Of a stretch of 23,880 bases of DNA, positions 1 through 6,886 are shown piece by piece (within the stretch, counting starts at the first letter, position 1; each line of letters opens with the position of its first letter). Made by a program: the position numbers and the translations under genes. Location of the stretch: the NCBI GenBank assembly GCA_003162555.1, contig PMNQ01000021.1, positions 1,262 through 25,141 on the forward strand, given 5' to 3'. The stretch is from Gammaproteobacteria bacterium (GTDB lineage: Bacteria; Pseudomonadota; Gammaproteobacteria; Steroidobacterales; Steroidobacteraceae). The notes beneath the pieces are model-generated. The model ran no database searches, was not told the DNA's origin, and saw only the letters and a list, made by a program, of their open reading frames with translations.

Positions 1-1
1 G

Positions 2-1063
2 GGCGAGAGCGCGGAATTACTGCGCCTGATCCTGCCCCGCATCGCCAAACATGGCGGCTCCTACGTGCCGAGCACCTATGCGCTCTGGTACGAGTACCTC
101 GCCGGCGTGAACCCGAAGCTCGTTGCCGCGCTGGACGAACGGCTGAAGAACGAACCGCCGCTCACGCAGAGCGAGATCGAGCAGTTCTACGCGAAATTCA
201 TCGACACGCGCGAAGCGGCCACGCTCGAGGCCTACCAGGCGGGTCTCAGCGAACTGATGCGCCGCCTGGGCGAGATCGCCAGCAGCTCAGGGTCAGGCAC
301 CGCCGAGTACGCCCGCACGCTGGCACAGTGTCAGCAGGATCTCTCGACAATCAGCGATCCGGCCGGCGTGCAGCGCATCATCAGCTCGCTGGTGACGTCC
401 ACGAATGCGGTGCGCGAGTCAACCCAGACGCTGCAGAAGGAAGTCGCCGCGACGCGCGATGAAATGCAGCAGCTGCGCGGCCAGATGGGCGCGCTGCAGA
501 ATCTGGCGCAGACCGATCCGCTCACCAGGCTGCGCAACCGCCGCGGCTTCGAGCAGGCCGTGTCCGAGTTCGCGCAGGGGCGCGACGTGGATCTGGCGGG
601 ATGTTCAGTGCTGATTGCCGACATCGATCATTTCAAGCGCGTCAACGACAGCTATGGCCACCTGGTGGGCGACCAGGTCATCCGCGCGCTGGCGCAGGTG
701 CTGCAGAACTGCGTCAAGGGCCGTGATATCGCCGCGCGCTGGGGCGGCGAGGAATTCATCGTGCTGCTGCCTGAGACCCTGGGTGAAGGCGCAGTGATGC
801 TGGCCGAGCAGCTGCGCACGGAATTCGGCAAGACGCGCATCAAGCGCGGCGGCAAGCAGGTGTTGAACGATGCCGTGACGATCTCGATAGGTGTGGCCGA
901 AATCGGCGGCGGCGAGCCGCTCGAGCAGGCCGTGGGCCGCGCCGACAGTGCCATGTACCAGGCCAAGAACGGCGGCCGTAATTGCGTGCGGGTTGCGCCG
1001 CCGGCCGGCGATGTCGCGGGCGAGCTGGAAAACGCCGCGCAGCCGGTCGCCGGGGCCAGCTGA
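2..1063 (+). CDS. Diguanylate cyclase (GGDEF domain), 5' end outside window
   Basis: The protein probably makes cyclic di-GMP from two GTP. The reading frame is open from base 2 without a stop, and the residues before the GTG at 65 continue the N-terminal domain sensibly (a helix followed by YALWYEYLAG, common at the start of this cyclase type). I therefore treat the gene as truncated by the window edge rather than starting at 65. Counting from the GTG, there is a helical, probably coiled-coil region to about residue 145, the linker DPLTRLRNRRGF at 151-162, and the catalytic GGEEF at 227-231. The inhibitory-site position normally occupied by the Arg of RxxD is Lys (KGRD, 218-221), so classical product inhibition may be weakened. 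No transmembrane segment is visible, so it should be cytosolic. Family assignment is secure; the signal sensed is unknown. Confidence 0.93.
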   Translation, partial: GESAELLRLILPRIAKHGGSYVPSTYALWYEYLAGVNPKLVAALDERLKNEPPLTQSEIEQFYAKFIDTREAATLEAYQAGLSELMRRLGEIASSSGSGTAEYARTLAQCQQDLSTISDPAGVQRIISSLVTSTNAVRESTQTLQKEVAATRDEMQQLRGQMGALQNLAQTDPLTRLRNRRGFEQAVSEFAQGRDVDLAGCSVLIADIDHFKRVNDSYGHLVGDQVIRALAQVLQNCVKGRDIAARWGGEEFIVLLPETLGEGAVMLAEQLRTEFGKTRIKRGGKQVLNDAVTISIGVAEIGGGEPLEQAVGRADSAMYQAKNGGRNCVRVAPPAGDVAGELENAAQPVAGAS

Positions 1064-1083
1064 CTGGGGCTAAGATAGCGGCT

Positions 1084-1102
1084 GCGCGGCAACGGGCCGC
1101 GC
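1084..1102 (+). other. Hairpin after the GGDEF gene
   Basis: GCGCGGC and GCCGCGC form a perfect 7-bp stem with a 5-base loop, 20 bases after the cyclase stop. No T-run follows, so it is a weak terminator candidate or an mRNA-end stabiliser. It lies just before the next gene's GTG. Confidence 0.35.
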
Positions 1103-1121
1103 GTCATCGGGAATCGCGACC

Positions 1122-1607
1122 GTGGCACACCAGTCTGTGACCCGCACCGCCGCTGCGGAGCACTACGCCGACCTGCACCGCTCGCTGGCAGGATTGCTGG
1201 CAGGCGAGCCGGACTTCATCGCCAACTGCGCCAACTTCTCGGCGCTCGTATACACCACGCTCCCGGACCTGAACTGGGCGGGCTGCTATCTGCTGCGCGG
1301 AAATGAACTGGTGCTCGGGCCCTTCCAGGGACGCCCGGCCTGCGTGCGCATCGCGATGGGCCGCGGCGTGTGCGGCACGGCGGCGGCGCGGCGCGCGAGC
1401 GTGCTGGTGGATGACGTGCACGCCTTCCCCGACCACATCGCCTGCGATCCGGTCTCGCGCTCCGAACTGGTTGTGCCAATGATCAAGGGCGACGCGCTGA
1501 TCGGCGTGTTCGACATGGACAGCCCTAGCCCTGAACGATTCGATGCCACAGACCAGGCCGGCATGGAAGGCGCGGTGGCGCTGTTGATGAACGCCTGCCG
1601 GATCTGA
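1122..1607 (+). CDS. msrC: Free methionine-(R)-sulfoxide reductase (GAF domain)
   Basis: This reduces free L-methionine-(R)-sulfoxide, probably with thioredoxin, as part of cytosolic oxidative-damage repair. The 161-residue protein is a single GAF domain of the usual fRMsr length. Cysteines at 74, 84 and 108 have the same 10- and 24-residue spacing as the three active-site cysteines known in E. coli fRMsr (84, 94, 118), and the surrounding segments NWAGCYLL, GRGVCGTAA and HIACDPVSRSELVVP are typical. The start is GTG with only a weak purine stretch before it; no better in-frame start fits the family. It follows the cyclase by 58 bases and precedes a DMT transporter by 44, so co-transcription is possible but unproven. 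Confidence 0.93.
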   Translation: MAHQSVTRTAAAEHYADLHRSLAGLLAGEPDFIANCANFSALVYTTLPDLNWAGCYLLRGNELVLGPFQGRPACVRIAMGRGVCGTAAARRASVLVDDVHAFPDHIACDPVSRSELVVPMIKGDALIGVFDMDSPSPERFDATDQAGMEGAVALLMNACRI

Positions 1608-1651
1608 AGAGCCTGCGCGAGGCAACAACATCCAATCGCGCCGGGGTCGCA

Positions 1652-2521
1652 ATGGCCCTGGCCGCGATCTACCTCATCTGGGGCACGACCTACCTGGCGG
1701 TTGCGCTGGTGTTGCGGACGATTCCGCCGTTCGCGAGTTCAGCGCTGCGCTACATCTTCGGCGGCGGACTGCTGCTGGCCTGGCTGCTGGTGTTCAGGCG
1801 GCAGGCCTTCCGCGGACTGCCGCTGCGGCGCCTGGCGGCGGCCGGCGTGCTGCTGGTCGCGGGCGGCAACGGTTTCTCGGTATGGGCGCAGCAGGGCGTC
1901 CCATCCGGCATCGCGGCGCTCCTGATCTCTTCCGTGCCGGTGTTCGTCATGCTGCTCAACTGGCTGCTTTTCGCGCGCCGTGCGCCCGATGTGCGCTCGA
2001 TGATCGGCATGCTGATTGGCATGTGCGGCGTGGCGGTCATCGTCGCGCACATGCACGCGCTGTCCGGCACGGTGCGGGCGCCGTATGTGATTGCGCTGCT
2101 CGCCGCCATGCTGTGCTGGAGCAGCGGCACGCTGGTGACGCGCGGTCTGGTCACGGCAGAGCAGGTGGGCGCCGCGACCTGCGTGCAGATGATCGTCGGC
2201 GCGGTACTGCTGTCGCTGATGGCGCTGGTGCATGGCGACTGGCACCGGCTGCATCCCGCGCAGGTCTCGCTGGCCTCGTGGGCTGCGCTGGCGTATCTGA
2301 CCGTGTTCGGCAGCATCGTCGCGCTGAGCTGTTTCCTGTGGTTGCTGACGCAGGTGTCGGCGCAGAAGGCCACGACCTACGCGCTGGTCAACCCGCTGGT
2401 GGCGCTGCTGCTCGGCGCGCTGTGCCTGGGCGAGAAAATCACCGCGTACGTGCTGCTTGCGGTGGTGCTGATCCTGGCGGGCGTGGCGTTGGTGCTGTTC
2501 CAGCGCCCGGCGCGGGCATAA
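1652..2521 (+). CDS. EamA/DMT-family drug-metabolite transporter
   Basis: An inner-membrane protein of 289 residues, the usual size for the ten-helix DMT exporters of the YedA/RhaT-like EamA family. The N terminus carries the hallmark YLIWGTTYLAV, and the two EamA repeats are visible (about 5-130 and 145-280), each ending in a conserved helix; the second contains ALVNPLVALLLGALCLGE, a strong EamA signature. Such proteins export amino acids or other small metabolites; the substrate cannot be read from sequence. The frame remains open upstream into the end of the preceding gene, but ATG 1652 is the only reasonable start, placed right at the first membrane helix. Its ribosome site (GGGG) is poor. 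Confidence 0.9.
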   Translation: MALAAIYLIWGTTYLAVALVLRTIPPFASSALRYIFGGGLLLAWLLVFRRQAFRGLPLRRLAAAGVLLVAGGNGFSVWAQQGVPSGIAALLISSVPVFVMLLNWLLFARRAPDVRSMIGMLIGMCGVAVIVAHMHALSGTVRAPYVIALLAAMLCWSSGTLVTRGLVTAEQVGAATCVQMIVGAVLLSLMALVHGDWHRLHPAQVSLASWAALAYLTVFGSIVALSCFLWLLTQVSAQKATTYALVNPLVALLLGALCLGEKITAYVLLAVVLILAGVALVLFQRPARA

Positions 2522-2585
2522 TCCGCCAGCGCCTTTTCATAACACTCGCGGACCAGCGCGAAGCCTTCTGCCGAAGCCGATTAAC

Positions 2586-2729
2586 GTGAGCACCTTCATG
2601 GAATCCGGTGGCCGCCAACCGGCATGCTGGATCCCTATGGAAACCAAAGACACCTTCATGCGCTTCGTGGTCATCGGCTCAATCGTCGTGGTCGGCGCCC
2701 TGGCGCTGATCGTGCGGCTGCACGCGTAG
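2586..2729 (+). CDS. Possible small single-pass membrane peptide
   Basis: A 47-codon frame from GTG 2586 (alternative ATG starts at 2598, 2637 and 2658) ends in a classic hydrophobic helix, MRFVVIGSIVVVGALALIV, then RLHA and a stop. The shortest versions would be 24-30 residues with the helix nearly at the N terminus. No good Shine-Dalgarno precedes any start, and the peptide matches nothing I recognise. The hydrophobic stretch in an otherwise gene-free gap is the only support. It could equally be chance. Confidence 0.3.
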   Translation: MSTFMESGGRQPACWIPMETKDTFMRFVVIGSIVVVGALALIVRLHA

Positions 2730-2791
2730 GCCCCACGCTCAAGCGCCAGAAGTTCCCCGCAGGTAGAACTTTCCCGCCCCGGGCATGCTCT

Positions 2792-2797
2792 TATACT
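2792..2797 (+). promoter_or_regulatory. Probable -10 element for the DUF4136 lipoprotein gene
   Basis: TATACT sits in a rare AT-rich patch 47 bases before the ATG at 2845. No convincing -35 is found at 16-18 bp. A small GCCGC/GCGGC hairpin (2816-2829) follows in the leader, directly before the GGGGAG ribosome site (2833-2838). Confidence 0.45.
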
Positions 2798-2844
2798 AGA
2801 GTGGTGCCTGAGGGTGCCGCGTTTGCGGCCCCGGGGAGAGAATC

Positions 2845-3453
2845 ATGACGATCCGCTACCTTGTTCCTGGAATGGCCGTTGCCGCGGCCCTGGCTCTGTT
2901 GGCCGGTTGTGCGCTGCAGGCGCGGACCGACTCCGACCCAAGAGCCTCCGTGGCCACTTGCCACAATTACGCCTTCGCCGATCCCGTGGAAAGCCGCCCT
3001 GAGGCAGCCACGGCGTTCGGCAATCCGCTCAACGAAAAGCGCCTGCGCGATGCCATCGCCGGCGGGCTCAATGCCCACGGCTTGCCCGTCGCAGCCGATG
3101 CCACCGCTGCCGATTGCGTGGTCGGCTACGCGATTGGTTCGCGCCTAGCACCGGACCCTGCCGCGCCGCGCTTCAGCTGGGGCCTGGGTTTGGGTATGGG
3201 TGGCTGGAGTCACCGCGGCCTCGGCGGTTCGCTCGCCTGGGAAGCACCCTATGATTACCGCGAAGGGCGCGTGACCATAAACCTGTATGACGCGCACACG
3301 CACCTGGCGCTGTGGCACGCCTATGTCGACGCGGACGTGACCGGGCTCACTGGCGCGGATGCGGAATCGCGCATCAAGGCCGTGGTCGATGCGATCTTCA
3401 AGAAATTTCCAGGCGGCCCGGCAGTCGCCGCAGCGCCAGCCGTCAAGACCTGA
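2845..3453 (+). CDS. DUF4136-type lipoprotein
   Basis: A 202-residue probable lipoprotein. The N terminus is positively charged, then hydrophobic, and ends in the lipobox LAGC with Cys22 as the lipidated residue. The mature part resembles DUF4136: a conserved mid-segment YREGRVTINLYDAHTHLALWH (about 134-153) followed by a C-terminal helix ending IFKKFP. Function of this family is unknown; members are envelope proteins, possibly outer-membrane anchored since residue +2 is Ala rather than Asp. The start is set by a strong GGGGAGAG ribosome site 6 bases upstream. It appears to be monocistronic, with a weak hairpin at 3458-3473 behind it. Confidence 0.85.
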   Translation: MTIRYLVPGMAVAAALALLAGCALQARTDSDPRASVATCHNYAFADPVESRPEAATAFGNPLNEKRLRDAIAGGLNAHGLPVAADATAADCVVGYAIGSRLAPDPAAPRFSWGLGLGMGGWSHRGLGGSLAWEAPYDYREGRVTINLYDAHTHLALWHAYVDADVTGLTGADAESRIKAVVDAIFKKFPGGPAVAAAPAVKT

Positions 3454-3457
3454 ACCG

Positions 3458-3473
3458 GCCGCGCACGCGCGGC
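3458..3473 (+). terminator. Weak terminator-like hairpin
   Basis: GCCGCG-CACG-CGCGGC forms a 6-bp stem with a tetraloop, starting 4 bases after the DUF4136 stop. It is followed by an AT-rich stretch (3474-3489) rather than a clean T-run. Confidence 0.35.
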
Positions 3474-3555
3474 TAAAGATAATTTAATTGTCGCGGCTGC
3501 GCCGCCGGGCCGGACCGCCCTGTTCTTTTGGCGCCGACAAAGTTCCGCGCCAGTC

Positions 3556-3595
3556 CATTACGGGTAATTCACGCGTGCATTACGCGCAATTCACG
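3556..3595 (+). repeat. Tandem 18-bp direct repeats with 22-bp period, candidate operator
   Basis: Two copies of CATTACGsGyAATTCACG lie at 3556-3573 and 3578-3595 and match at 16 of 18 positions. The start-to-start distance of 22 bp is two helical turns. The first copy contains a perfect dyad, ATTAC-GG-GTAAT; the second has it with one mismatch. They are 70 bp before the start codon of the small Ala/Lys-rich gene, a suitable place for a dimeric regulator. An 8-mer from the repeat, AATTCACG, recurs at 3919-3926 in the terminator region of the same gene. Confidence 0.5.
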
Positions 3596-3665
3596 ATATC
3601 GCCGCGCAGGGCTGGCAATACTGGCAGCGCCTGCCTTAGGGGCATTCAACCAACCAGGAGCCTGT

Positions 3666-3896
3666 ATGAAGTCTCAGATCGTTGTCATCGCGGCCGCAAT
3701 TGCCGCTCTGTCCGCCGCGCCGATGTTCGCCGTGGCCGCTGACGCAGCGGCCCCCGCTGCCAAGCCGGCTGCTGCAGCGCCTGCCGCCGCACCGGCCGCC
3801 GCTCCGGCTGCCGATGCCTCGGCCGCCAAGCCGGCGAAGAAGCATCATCACAAGCACAAGATGAAGGCTGACGACGCCGCGGCTGCTGCCAAGTAA
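3666..3896 (+). CDS. Small exported Ala/Pro/Lys/His-rich protein, acid-shock-like composition
   Basis: A 76-residue protein starting at ATG 3666, five bases after AGGAG. Longer in-frame versions starting upstream lack a ribosome site and would bury the signal peptide. Residues 1-24 form a clean signal peptide (MKSQIVVI..., ending FAVAA before DAAAP). The mature part is low-complexity: Ala-Pro-Lys repeats, then a basic cluster AKKHHHKHKMK and an Ala-rich tail. In composition it resembles the enterobacterial acid-shock protein Asr, a periplasmic Ala/Lys/His-rich protein, but that is similarity of style and not proven homology. The His cluster could buffer protons or bind metal. It is a stand-alone unit with repeats upstream and a strong terminator downstream, so it is probably strongly and conditionally expressed. 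Confidence 0.8.
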   Translation: MKSQIVVIAAAIAALSAAPMFAVAADAAAPAAKPAAAAPAAAPAAAPAADASAAKPAKKHHHKHKMKADDAAAAAK

Positions 3897-3915
3897 GAGC
3901 AGTCGATTCGGCAAA

Positions 3916-3935
3916 ACGAATTCACGGGAATTCGT
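3916..3935 (+). other. Perfect hairpin with ACGG loop
   Basis: ACGAATTC and GAATTCGT form a perfect 8-bp stem around the loop ACGG, 19 bases after the stop of the small exported protein gene and just before its terminator, whose loop has the same four bases. It could protect the transcript 3' end. Confidence 0.6.
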
Positions 3936-3939
3936 CGCG

Positions 3940-3966
3940 GGGCGCCACGGGGCGCCCTGTTTTTTT
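3940..3966 (+). terminator. Rho-independent terminator
   Basis: GGGCGCC-ACGG-GGCGCCC is a perfect 7-bp GC stem with a four-base loop, followed two bases later by seven T residues. This is the clearest plus-strand terminator in the window and closes the small exported protein gene. Confidence 0.93.
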
Positions 3967-4007
3967 GCGGTATGCGATCGGCATCGCCAGGCCCGCTTAA
4001 CAGTAGC

Positions 4008-4036
4008 TGAACCACGGCGCGTACGAGAAATATAGT
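4008..4036 (+). promoter_or_regulatory. Candidate sigma-70 promoter for the FecR/DUF6600 gene
   Basis: TATAGT at 4031-4036 is a good -10. At 17 bp spacing the -35 would be TGAACC (3 of 6). The start site would fall near 4043, leaving a leader of about 95 bases before ATG 4137. Confidence 0.4.
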
Positions 4037-4136
4037 GCTGCGACACGCGCAGCTGCCCTGATTTGCGGCACTATTGGCCCATGGTCCGGTCACTTGTCAT
4101 ACCGGCCACAGCAGGCGGAATCGGGGAGAGGCCATC

Positions 4137-6047
4137 ATGCGCAACACTTCGTTTCTAACACGTGCGGGCTACGCACTGATCGCTGTCACGGCGCTGTGCG
4201 GCGCCATGATTTCGACCGCGGCGGTTGCCGACGATGCAGATCCGCCTGGCCGCGTGGCGCGCGTCAACCTGCTGGACGGGCGCGGCGCGATGGAGCCGGC
4301 CGGCACCGAGGATTGGGTTGATGACCTGCAGAATCGGCCGCTGACCGGCGGCGACAAGATCTGGATTGAGGCCGGCGCGCGCGCCGAAATGCACATCGGC
4401 TCCACCGCGGTGCGGCTGGGTGCACGCACGGCGTTGCAGATACTCATCGTCGATGATCGCCGCGTGCGCCTGCGCGTCACGGCCGGCTCGGTCAACGTGC
4501 GCATCCGATCGCTCGATGACGATCGCTTCGAAATTGAAACTCCGGCCGGCGACATCGAGTTGCTGCAGCCCGGCGGCTATCGCCTCGACGTCGACGACCA
4601 GGACGCGCGCGCGCAGCTCACGGTGTGGAGCGGACGTGCCGAAGCGCACGGCGTCTCCGGCAGCCGCACCATCCACAGTGACGAATCCGTCGAGATGAAC
4701 GGCGGCGGTCAGCCAGATCTCGAACTGGCCGCGGCCGGATCTACCGACAGCCTCGATTTATGGGCCGAGGATCGCGACCATCGAGAGGACCAATCGCGGG
4801 CGGCGCGGTACGTTTCGCGTGATGTAGTAGGCTACGAAGAACTCGACGGCTACGGCGACTGGGCCGTCGATCCCGTGTACGGCTCGGTGTGGATGCCGCA
4901 GATCGTGGCTGTCGACTGGGCGCCGTACCGCTTTGGCCACTGGGTGTGGATCAACCTGTGGGGCTGGACCTGGATCGACGACCAGCCCTGGGGCTTCGCG
5001 CCCTGCCACTACGGCCGCTGGGTGCATGCGCAGCGCGGCTGGGCCTGGGCGCCGGGTCCGCGCGACTGGCATCGGCCGGTGTTTGCGCCGGCGCTGGTCG
5101 CCTGGCGCGGCGATCGCTATCCGCGGCGCGAGCCCGGCAACGGGCGCGATATGGGCCACGGCAGCGCGCCGCTCGTTGGCTGGGTGCCGCTCGGCTACAA
5201 CGAAATCTACGAGCCGCCATTCCACGCCAGCCACAACTACATGCGCGTGGCGAATCTTTCCAACACGCGCTTAGGGCATGCGGACATCGATCGCTTCATC
5301 GATGCGCGAGCGCGCGCCGGCAATCAGCAGCCGGTGCGCAGCTACGTCAACGAGCGCGTGCCGGGCGCCTACACCGCGGTGTCGCGCGATACCTTCATTT
5401 CGGCCAGGTCCGTGGCGCGCAATCGCGTGACGATGGCGCAGGACGAGTCGCATCCGGCGCCATTCTCGGCGAGCGGACCAGACGTTCGTCCGGAGCCACG
5501 CAGCGTCGGTCGCGTGCTGCCGTCGGACCGGCCGGTGGTGCGGCCCGATCGTACGGTGTTCGACCGTCCGGTGATGACTGCGCCTGCCGCAAACGTGAGC
5601 GGCACGCACGCCCCAGCGCGCGTGCCGGAGCGTGTGCCCGGCCTTGAGCGGCGCAACGATGCTCCGACAGTGCTGAGTACGTCGCCGCAACCGCAGATCG
5701 TGCAACGACCGCAGATTGTGGAGCGCCCGCAGATAGTGGATAGGCCGCAGACTATCGAGCGGCGCACCACGCGCCCGAGCGACCCCCAACCGGAACGCGC
5801 GACCGAGCGGACGCCGCCGCCGCGCAATGTGCCGGCGCCCGAGTACCACGCTCCACCGGCCGAATATCGTGCGCCGCCGCAGCCCGAGTACCACGCTCCG
5901 CAGCCCCAGTATCATGCGCCGCAGCCGGAATACCATGCGCCGGTGCGTGAATCGCGTCCGGCGCCGGCGCCATCATCTGCACCGGCTCCCGCGCCACGCG
6001 CAGAAAGCCCGCATTCCGATCGGCGTACGGATCGCAACGAGCGCTGA
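4137..6047 (+). CDS. Secreted FecR/DUF6600-type tryptophan-rich protein
   Basis: A 636-residue protein starting at ATG 4137, six bases after GGGGAGAG; an in-frame extension to 4074 lacks a ribosome site. Residues 1-31 are a signal peptide (ending AAVA before DDAD). A FecR-like beta domain follows (about 36-170: RVARVNLLDGRG, then PLTGGDKIWIEAGARAEM). Next is a segment very rich in Trp, Tyr and Gly (about 232-310; for example GHWVWINLWGWTWI), typical of DUF6600 proteins. The C-terminal 170 residues are Pro/Arg-rich and repetitive. Unlike true FecR there is no membrane helix or anti-sigma domain, and no sigma factor gene lies alongside, so a regulatory role is not supported. It is probably periplasmic or surface-associated, function unknown. 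Its end is 29 bases from the convergent peptidase gene. Confidence 0.85.
   Translation: MRNTSFLTRAGYALIAVTALCGAMISTAAVADDADPPGRVARVNLLDGRGAMEPAGTEDWVDDLQNRPLTGGDKIWIEAGARAEMHIGSTAVRLGARTALQILIVDDRRVRLRVTAGSVNVRIRSLDDDRFEIETPAGDIELLQPGGYRLDVDDQDARAQLTVWSGRAEAHGVSGSRTIHSDESVEMNGGGQPDLELAAAGSTDSLDLWAEDRDHREDQSRAARYVSRDVVGYEELDGYGDWAVDPVYGSVWMPQIVAVDWAPYRFGHWVWINLWGWTWIDDQPWGFAPCHYGRWVHAQRGWAWAPGPRDWHRPVFAPALVAWRGDRYPRREPGNGRDMGHGSAPLVGWVPLGYNEIYEPPFHASHNYMRVANLSNTRLGHADIDRFIDARARAGNQQPVRSYVNERVPGAYTAVSRDTFISARSVARNRVTMAQDESHPAPFSASGPDVRPEPRSVGRVLPSDRPVVRPDRTVFDRPVMTAPAANVSGTHAPARVPERVPGLERRNDAPTVLSTSPQPQIVQRPQIVERPQIVDRPQTIERRTTRPSDPQPERATERTPPPRNVPAPEYHAPPAEYRAPPQPEYHAPQPQYHAPQPEYHAPVRESRPAPAPSSAPAPAPRAESPHSDRRTDRNER
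5691..5762 (+). repeat. Four 18-bp in-frame repeats (PQIVxR)
   Basis: Four consecutive 18-base units encode PQIVQR, PQIVER, PQIVDR and PQTIER. The first codons CCGCAGAT are conserved while third positions have drifted, so the tract is old enough to have diverged but is still in frame. Confidence 0.85.
5838..5942 (+). repeat. Proline/tyrosine repeats (PEYHAP-type)
   Basis: Five degenerate units encode variants of P-E/Q-Y-H/R-A-P near the C terminus of the same protein, each 18-24 bases long. They look like a flexible wall-spanning or surface tail. Confidence 0.8.
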
Positions 6048-6076
6048 GCTGTACTGAGCTCCGCCGGTCCCGGCCG

Positions 6077-6886
6077 TCAGTGCCGGGGAGCGGCCTCGTA
6101 CAGGGGCAGCACCCGCGGCAGCAGTGATTGCAGCGTCGCGAGGCGCGAGCTGTCGCTCGGGTGCGTACTCAGGAATGCCGGCGTGCCGGCCTGATTGGCC
6201 TGTCCCATCTTCTGCCACAGCGTCAGTGCCGCGTGCGGGTCGTAGCCGGCGCGCGCCATCAACTCGAGGCCGATGCGGTCAGCCTCCGATTCCTGCACGC
6301 GGCTGTGCGGCAGGTCGAAAGTGAGCTGCGTCACCGTGCCTGCCAGATTGACCACGCCGGCGTCGACGCCGGCGATCTGCGCCAGCGCGCCCAGGCCCTG
6401 CTCGGCGCGCATGCGCGAAGCGGCTTCGCGGCTGTGTTCACGCAAGGCATGCGCCATCTCGTGGCCGACGACGGTCGCCAGTTCGGCGTCGCTCAGTTTC
6501 AGTTTGTCGATCAGCCCCGAGTACACCATGATCTTTCCGCCGGGCATGCAGTAGGCGTTGATCTGGTCGCTCTTCTGTACGTTGATGGTCCAGTCCCACT
6601 TGGCTGCATCCGGACGGAACACCGGGGTCTGGCGTATCAGCCGCTCGGCGATCGTTCGCACGCGCTGGCTCTGCGCCGCGTCGGCGTTCAGCTGTCCCTG
6701 CTGCCTGGCCTTGTCCAGCTCCGCGGTGTAGGCCTGCACAGCACCCTGTTCGACCTCGGCCTCGGAGACGAGCATCGTCTGCGTCCGATTGACGCCGACA
6801 TTGCCGGGTGCGGTCGTGGTGACGGTCTCGCAACCGGTGAGCAGCAGCAGGGCGGAGCAGGTGGCGATGATTGCGGGATTTTTCAT
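6077..6886 (-). CDS. M48-family zinc metallopeptidase lipoprotein (LoiP/YcaL-like)
   Basis: A periplasmic, membrane-anchored protease of envelope quality control. The 269-residue protein has a lipobox LTGC (Cys19) after a short hydrophobic segment, then a helical region and the M48 core. The zinc site HEMAH is at 142-146, and the third-ligand motif ESEAD is at 199-203. The segment NAYCMPGGKIMVYSGLI (110-126) is diagnostic for this family, and the C-terminal FLSTHPSDSSRL fits the LoiP/YcaL/BepA-type proteases. It has no TPR extension, so it is not BepA. It is convergent with the FecR-like gene. No Shine-Dalgarno precedes the ATG; instead TAAAAT (minus strand, 6893-6898) lies six bases before it, which could mean a leaderless message. 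Confidence 0.93.
   Translation of the reverse strand: MKNPAIIATCSALLLLTGCETVTTTAPGNVGVNRTQTMLVSEAEVEQGAVQAYTAELDKARQQGQLNADAAQSQRVRTIAERLIRQTPVFRPDAAKWDWTINVQKSDQINAYCMPGGKIMVYSGLIDKLKLSDAELATVVGHEMAHALREHSREAASRMRAEQGLGALAQIAGVDAGVVNLAGTVTQLTFDLPHSRVQESEADRIGLELMARAGYDPHAALTLWQKMGQANQAGTPAFLSTHPSDSSRLATLQSLLPRVLPLYEAAPRH

Noticed and set aside
2522..2583. Minus-strand peptide that reads like a helix (EGFALVRECYEKALADYAR)
   Set aside because: It begins right after a stop codon, has no start, and continues antisense into the DMT transporter. It may be chance or a tiny gene remnant; too little to annotate.
2624..2848. 74-codon plus-strand frame in the gap before the DUF4136 gene
   Set aside because: Arg/Pro-rich, runs across the promoter and ribosome site of the next gene. 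The alternative frame at 2586-2729 is more protein-like.
6069..6087. CCCGGC/GCCGGG hairpin between the convergent FecR-like and M48 genes
   Set aside because: It has no T-run, and the downstream arm overlaps the M48 coding end; not convincing as a terminator.
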